Assembly (NCBI RefSeq): GCF_900187365.1
Contig: NZ_FYDG01000006.1
Coordinates: 62,001-126,000, forward strand
Direction: 5' to 3'
Source: Rhodoblastus acidophilus
GTDB taxonomy: Bacteria > Pseudomonadota > Alphaproteobacteria > Rhizobiales > Beijerinckiaceae
Length of the DNA stretch: 64,000 nt
The notes under the pieces were generated by a model. That model was not told the origin of the DNA and made no database searches. It saw only the letters and a list, made by a program, of their open reading frames with translations. Below are positions 60,169 to 64,000 of this stretch, one piece after another (the stretch's first letter is position 1; each line of letters opens with the position of its first letter). The position numbers and the translations under genes were made by a program.

Positions 60169-60401
60169 GAGGAGCGGGACCTGCGCAGCAACGGGGGCGA
60201 AGCGATTTGTTAGATCGCCGTTGGACTTGGAAGCTAAATAGAAATTATGAGCGCGGCGTTAATTTGATGCGCCGCATGCGTGCGAAAGCCCCGGTTGTTC
60301 TCTCCGTCTTGTCCGCGCTCCCGGTTTCTCCGCCGCCCCTTGCCAGCTTCGCGCAAGCCAGAACGCGCACAAAAGCGGGGAGCCAAGGCAGGAGCAGCAC
60401 G

Positions 60402-61682
60402 ATGGGCCTCTATGACGCCATGAACGCCAGCGTGACTGGCATGAACGCGCAATCTAATTATTTGAGCAATATCGGCCAGAACATTTCGAATTCCAGCACC
60501 CCCGGCTACAAGGAAGCCGATACGCAATTCTCGACCCTGGTGAACAGCCCCGGCGTGGGCCAGACCGCCTCCGGCGGCGTCGCGACCACCACGCGGTTGC
60601 TGGTCGACAAGCATGGCACGCCGACGACCACCAATTCGGTGACGGATCTCGCGATCAGCGGCGACGGTTTTTTCGTCGTATCGGACAAGGCCGGTCAAAA
60701 CTTCCTCACCCGCGCCGGCTCCTTCGTGAAGGACGACAGCGGCAATCTGTACAACGCGGCCGGTTATTACCTGATGGGGTACGACCTCTCGTTGGGAACC
60801 CCGACGATGGCGTCCAATTCGCTGACTGGAATGACCAACGTCAAGATCCCCACAGGCGTTCTGCCGGCGGTGGCCACCTCCTACGGCACGTTCTCCGCCA
60901 ACCTTGATTCGGGGTCCACGGCGGGAACCGGCCCGGTCACGCCTACCAACGTCACCTCGAAGACCTCCGTCGTGATGTATGACAGTGTCGGCTCCCAGCA
61001 GACCGTCAGCCTCTATTTCAAGAACATCACCTCGGGCGGCGTCGCAACCTGGAGCGTGGCCGCCTATGATTCCAGCGGCAATCTCATCTCTGGCGACGCC
61101 ACCTATCCCTACCCCTCGTCGCCCAGCGCCGTCGGCACTCCGGCCGCCACGACTCTGAAGTTTACAAGCTCCGGCGCCCTGGACACGACCGGCACAAATC
61201 CGACCGGCCTCACCATCAACGTGCCCGGCTCCGGCGGCAAGGTCATGACGCTGGATATGCGCACCGTCACCCAGTACGCGAGCGCCTTTGCATTGCAGCC
61301 CACGACGGTGAACGGCAACGCCTCGTCCTCCGTCAGTTCCGTGTCCATCGGGACCGACGGCACGCTGTCCTACAAGCTCGGCGACGGCTCCACGGTCGCC
61401 GCCTATAAAATCCCGCTCGCCTCGGTGGCGAGCCCGAACAATCTGCTGGCCTCCACCGGCAACGTCTTCTCGCCCAACCTGCTGTCCGGTCCGGCGGCTC
61501 TGGGCGGCGCGGGCACCGGAAAGCTGGGAACGATCAGTTCCAGCGCGCTGGAGGGATCGACCGTCGACGTCGCGACGGAGCTGACCCACATGATCATGGC
61601 GCAGCGCAACTACCAGGCCAATTCCAAGATGTTTTCGACCGGCGCGCAACTGATGGACACGCTGATCAACATGCAAGTCTAA
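60402..61682 (+). CDS. flgE: Flagellar hook protein
   Basis: FlgE polymerises into the curved hook joining rod and filament. The 426-residue protein starts M-G-L-Y-D-A-M-N-A-S-V-T-G-M, with N-terminal D0 motif N-I-G-Q-N-I-S-N-S-S-T-P-G-Y. It has I-S-G-D-G-F-F-V-V, a FlgE D2-type domain (about residues 183-298) and the C-terminal D0 helix (T-E-L-T-H-M-I-M-A-Q-R-N-Y-Q-A-N-S-K). The length is like other Hyphomicrobiales FlgE. Start is the ATG after GGAG. First gene of the flagellar operon seen; a flagellar promoter was not located. Confidence 0.95.
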   Translation: MGLYDAMNASVTGMNAQSNYLSNIGQNISNSSTPGYKEADTQFSTLVNSPGVGQTASGGVATTTRLLVDKHGTPTTTNSVTDLAISGDGFFVVSDKAGQNFLTRAGSFVKDDSGNLYNAAGYYLMGYDLSLGTPTMASNSLTGMTNVKIPTGVLPAVATSYGTFSANLDSGSTAGTGPVTPTNVTSKTSVVMYDSVGSQQTVSLYFKNITSGGVATWSVAAYDSSGNLISGDATYPYPSSPSAVGTPAATTLKFTSSGALDTTGTNPTGLTINVPGSGGKVMTLDMRTVTQYASAFALQPTTVNGNASSSVSSVSIGTDGTLSYKLGDGSTVAAYKIPLASVASPNNLLASTGNVFSPNLLSGPAALGGAGTGKLGTISSSALEGSTVDVATELTHMIMAQRNYQANSKMFSTGAQLMDTLINMQV

Positions 61683-61711
61683 TTTCATTTTCAAGGAATG
61701 GATAATACGCC

Positions 61712-63556
61712 ATGGGCCTCTCCACCGCCATGGACATCGCCAATACCTCGCTTGCGACCAATGCGGGGCTGCAGGCGATCGTCTCGCGCAACGTTTCTAA
61801 TGCGCAGAACACAAGCGGCTATGTCTCGGCGAAGGTTGGCAACGTCGTCACGGGTATGGGCGGCGGTGCGATCATCGCCTCCATCTCGAACCTGACCAGC
61901 GCCCCGCTGTTCAACGCCATGCTGGCGGGCACGTCGAAGAACGGGGAGGCCCAGGCTCTCTCCGACGGCGTGACCCTGCTGCAGAAAACGGTCGCGGACG
62001 CCACCAGCACGACCGATTCCACCACGGCCGCGAAATCGCCCTCGACCCTGCTTCAGGCGCTCAATTCGGCGATGCAGACCTATTCCTCCTCGCCGAGCAA
62101 TCCCTCGGCGGGGGCCGCCGTGGTCACCGCCGCGAAAAATCTCGCCTATGCGCTGAATGACGCGACGACCGTCACGCAGAATGTCCGCAAGACGGCGGAT
62201 GAGGACATGGTCACGTCCGTCGCGACGATCAACCAGTTGCTGACGCAGTTCCAGGCGGTCGACACCGAGATCGCGAAGGGCACGGGGACCGGCGCCGACC
62301 TCACCGACGCGCTCGACGAACGTGCGGCGCTGCTGCAAAGCCTGTCGAAGGAAATCGGCATATCGACGGTCAACAACAGCAATGGCTCGATGTCGATCTA
62401 CACCGACAGCGGCGTCACGCTGTACCAGGTCAGTCCTCGCACGGTGACGATGCAGGCGACGACGGTCTATGCCGCGGGCGATCCGAAGACCACGCCCGCG
62501 ACGCCCACGACCACCGGCCAGGCGGTCTATATCGACGGCGTCCCGGTCACCGGCGCCAACGCCTTCATGCCGATCCAGTCCGGCGCGCTCGCGGGCTACG
62601 CCAATCTGCGCGACAATGTCGCGGTCTCCTATCAGTCGCAGCTCGACAACATCGCCGGCGGGTTGATCAGCGCCTTCGCCGAATCCAACGCCTCCGGCGC
62701 CAAGGTCTATCAGGGCCTGTTCACCTATTCCTCGAGCGCCACGGCCACCGTCTCGCCGGCGTCGTCGGCGGGCCTCGCCGGCATGATCCAGGTGAACGCC
62801 GGAGCTTATCCCCCGAGCGGCGCCTATACCAATATCCGCGACGGCGGCATCAACGGCAACGCCACCCCGCAGAACTCAACCAACGCGGCGAGCTACAACG
62901 CGCTGATCCTCGGCTATATCGGCGCCACGACGGCGACCAACTCCGGCACGCTCAGCGGCAACCTGCCGTCCACGACCCCCACGGGCGCCGGCTCGGCCGG
63001 TCCGTCGAACTACAGCCAGAAGACGTCCATCCTGATGAGCGACGCCCAAGGCGCGCCGCAGACCGTCGACGTCTACTTTCTGAAGACCGCCGCCAATGCG
63101 TGGGACGTCAGGGCGTATGATCCGAATTCAACGCCGGCCAACACGCTGGTCGGCAGCCAGACCCTGACGTTCAACGCGTCCGGAGCCCTGCCCGCCGGGA
63201 CCAAGATGGCCATCGTCGTGCCGGGCGCCGGCTCCAATACGATGAGCCTCGACCTGTCCGGCATGACTCAGACCGCGAGCGCCTATTCCATCTCGCAATC
63301 GACGTCGTCCATCACGTCCTACTCGGCGGAATCGGCAAGCTGGCTCAACGGCATGTACCAGACGTCGAGCAACGACGCGACCTACCAGACCACGCTGCTG
63401 TCGCAGGCGTCCCAGGCGCTGTCCAACGCCACCGGCGTCAACATCGATCAGCAGATGTCGAAAATGTTGGAATATGAAAACTCCTATCAGGCTTCGGCCA
63501 AGCTGATTTCGACCATCAATTCGATGTTCAATTCCCTCTTGCAGGCGGTGTCGTGA
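61712..63556 (+). CDS. flgK: Flagellar hook-associated protein 1 with hook-like insert
   Basis: FlgK is the first junction protein between hook and filament. The 614-residue protein has N-terminal D0/D1 (M-G-L-S-T-A-M-D-I-A-N-T-S-L; N-A-Q-N-T-S-G-Y) and C-terminal D0 (M-L-E-Y-E-N-S-Y-Q-A-S-A-K). It is longer than the typical Rhizobiales FlgK (near 480). Residues about 433-527 match the D2 domain of the adjacent FlgE (K-T-S-I-L-M-S-D-A-Q-G; L-T-F-N-A-S-G-A-L; V-P-G-A-G-S-N-T-M-S-L-D-L). The start is ATG at 61712, 29 bases after flgE. Confidence 0.9.
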   Translation: MGLSTAMDIANTSLATNAGLQAIVSRNVSNAQNTSGYVSAKVGNVVTGMGGGAIIASISNLTSAPLFNAMLAGTSKNGEAQALSDGVTLLQKTVADATSTTDSTTAAKSPSTLLQALNSAMQTYSSSPSNPSAGAAVVTAAKNLAYALNDATTVTQNVRKTADEDMVTSVATINQLLTQFQAVDTEIAKGTGTGADLTDALDERAALLQSLSKEIGISTVNNSNGSMSIYTDSGVTLYQVSPRTVTMQATTVYAAGDPKTTPATPTTTGQAVYIDGVPVTGANAFMPIQSGALAGYANLRDNVAVSYQSQLDNIAGGLISAFAESNASGAKVYQGLFTYSSSATATVSPASSAGLAGMIQVNAGAYPPSGAYTNIRDGGINGNATPQNSTNAASYNALILGYIGATTATNSGTLSGNLPSTTPTGAGSAGPSNYSQKTSILMSDAQGAPQTVDVYFLKTAANAWDVRAYDPNSTPANTLVGSQTLTFNASGALPAGTKMAIVVPGAGSNTMSLDLSGMTQTASAYSISQSTSSITSYSAESASWLNGMYQTSSNDATYQTTLLSQASQALSNATGVNIDQQMSKMLEYENSYQASAKLISTINSMFNSLLQAVS

Positions 63557-63557
63557 C

Positions 63558-64000
63558 ATGGCCGTAAATTCCGTTTCCACCTCGACTCTTTCGAACATTC
63601 TGCAAAACACGGTGTCCCGCCTGCAATCGCAGATGACCTCGATCGAGACCGAAAACGCCACCGGGCTTCTGGCCGACATCGGGCTGACGCTGGGCGCCGA
63701 TTCCGGGCGCTACATCTCCATGCATCAGCAATATGCCGAGCTGAACGGGCTGACGGCCTCCAATGTCGTCGTCACCACCCAGCTCGACACGGCTTACACG
63801 GCCGTCACCACCATGCAGAAAAGCGCGGCCAACGTGCTGAAGCAGGTGATCACCGGCCTGTCCACCACGCCGAGCAGCACCGGCTCCGCGGCGATCCAAT
63901 CGGTTGCGACCGGGGCGTTGTCCAGCTTCATCGCGGGCGCCAATTCGGAAGTCGCGGGTGTCTATGTGTTCGGCGGAATCAACACGGCCACCCAGCCGAT
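63558..64000 (+). CDS. flgL: Flagellar hook-associated protein 3 (partial)
   Basis: The first 147 residues of a flagellin-family protein show I-L-Q-N-T-V-S-R-L-Q-S-Q-M, the receiver-like helix D-I-G-L-T-L-G-A-D-S-G-R, and V-A-G-V-Y-V-F-G-G-I-N. FlgL is the junction protein beneath the filament. The start ATG at 63558 lies one base after the flgK stop. The window ends inside the gene. Confidence 0.88.
   Translation, partial: MAVNSVSTSTLSNILQNTVSRLQSQMTSIETENATGLLADIGLTLGADSGRYISMHQQYAELNGLTASNVVVTTQLDTAYTAVTTMQKSAANVLKQVITGLSTTPSSTGSAAIQSVATGALSSFIAGANSEVAGVYVFGGINTATQP

Noticed and set aside
1-64000. tRNA, rRNA, CRISPR, transposase or prophage
   Set aside because: I read through both strands and found no cloverleaf, regular spaced repeats, transposase, integrase or phage structural gene; the holin-like protein at 47142 is a known stand-alone membrane family.

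Overview
The window is GC-rich, densely packed bacterial chromosome, almost certainly from an alphaproteobacterium of the order Hyphomicrobiales (Rhizobiales). The evidence is the PhyR/NepR/EcfG general stress response, HWE and HisKA_2 kinases, DUF1328, DUF3309 and DUF465 small proteins, a cyoABCD quinol oxidase, egtB/egtD and a Rhizobiales-like flgE-flgK-flgL order. A Beijerinckiaceae/Methylocystaceae-type host is plausible, but the sequence alone does not fix genus. I saw no tRNA, rRNA, CRISPR array, insertion sequence or integrase. No stretch longer than 300 bases lacks a gene. The largest gaps are 54678-54928, 12997-13229, 60169-60401, 1308-1526 and 4384-4600, and most of them hold a promoter-like site or a terminator.

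Layout. 1-8.2 kb is mostly housekeeping: a DUF2029 membrane protein, an SH3/glycine-rich exported protein, prpE, two DUF465 genes, purE-purK and an aminotransferase. 8.2-18.2 kb is a general stress response island. It holds dps, several microproteins, a receiver/histidine-kinase pair, a DUF883 gene, ecfG-nepR diverging from phyR, csbD, an SDR operon, a CYTH-CHAD protein, DUF4142, an iron-permease-like protein and DUF892. 18.3-37.1 kb is a large glycan-related region made of two converging blocks. The plus-strand block runs glycosyltransferase, glucosidase, UdgX-like, pyruvyltransferase, FrhB-like, inositol-phosphate synthase, phosphatase, methyltransferase, glycosidase-like. The minus-strand block runs 87-aa protein, two epimerases, B12-type radical SAM protein, four glycosyltransferases, UDP-glucuronate-decarboxylase-like. 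37.2-41.6 kb holds a phosphoribosyltransferase-like/kinase-like protein with a CBS protein, then egtD-egtB. 42-46 kb is cyoABCD. 46-50.2 kb is a second stress module (AI-2E transporter, holin-like and DUF883 proteins, second phyR, HWE kinase). 50-60 kb is mixed metabolism plus rpmJ, aroE and a diguanylate cyclase. 60.4-64 kb begins a flagellar operon, cut off inside flgL.

The unifying signal is a recurrent intergenic motif, GGAAC-N16-CGTT and close variants (N16/17 with CGTC, GGTT or TGTT), in front of about 17 genes or operons. It matches the known EcfG-type promoter. It precedes nepR-ecfG and both phyR genes, and also less expected targets: the cyo quinol oxidase operon and, through the small 87-aa gene, the whole minus-strand glycan operon. 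The strongest candidate for an undescribed system is this stress-controlled glycan cluster facing an inositol-phosphate-synthase operon. Other notable items are a UdgX-like protein without its iron-sulfur cysteines, a FlgK carrying a hook-protein-like domain, and a second PhyR beside an ethylene-receptor-like HWE kinase.
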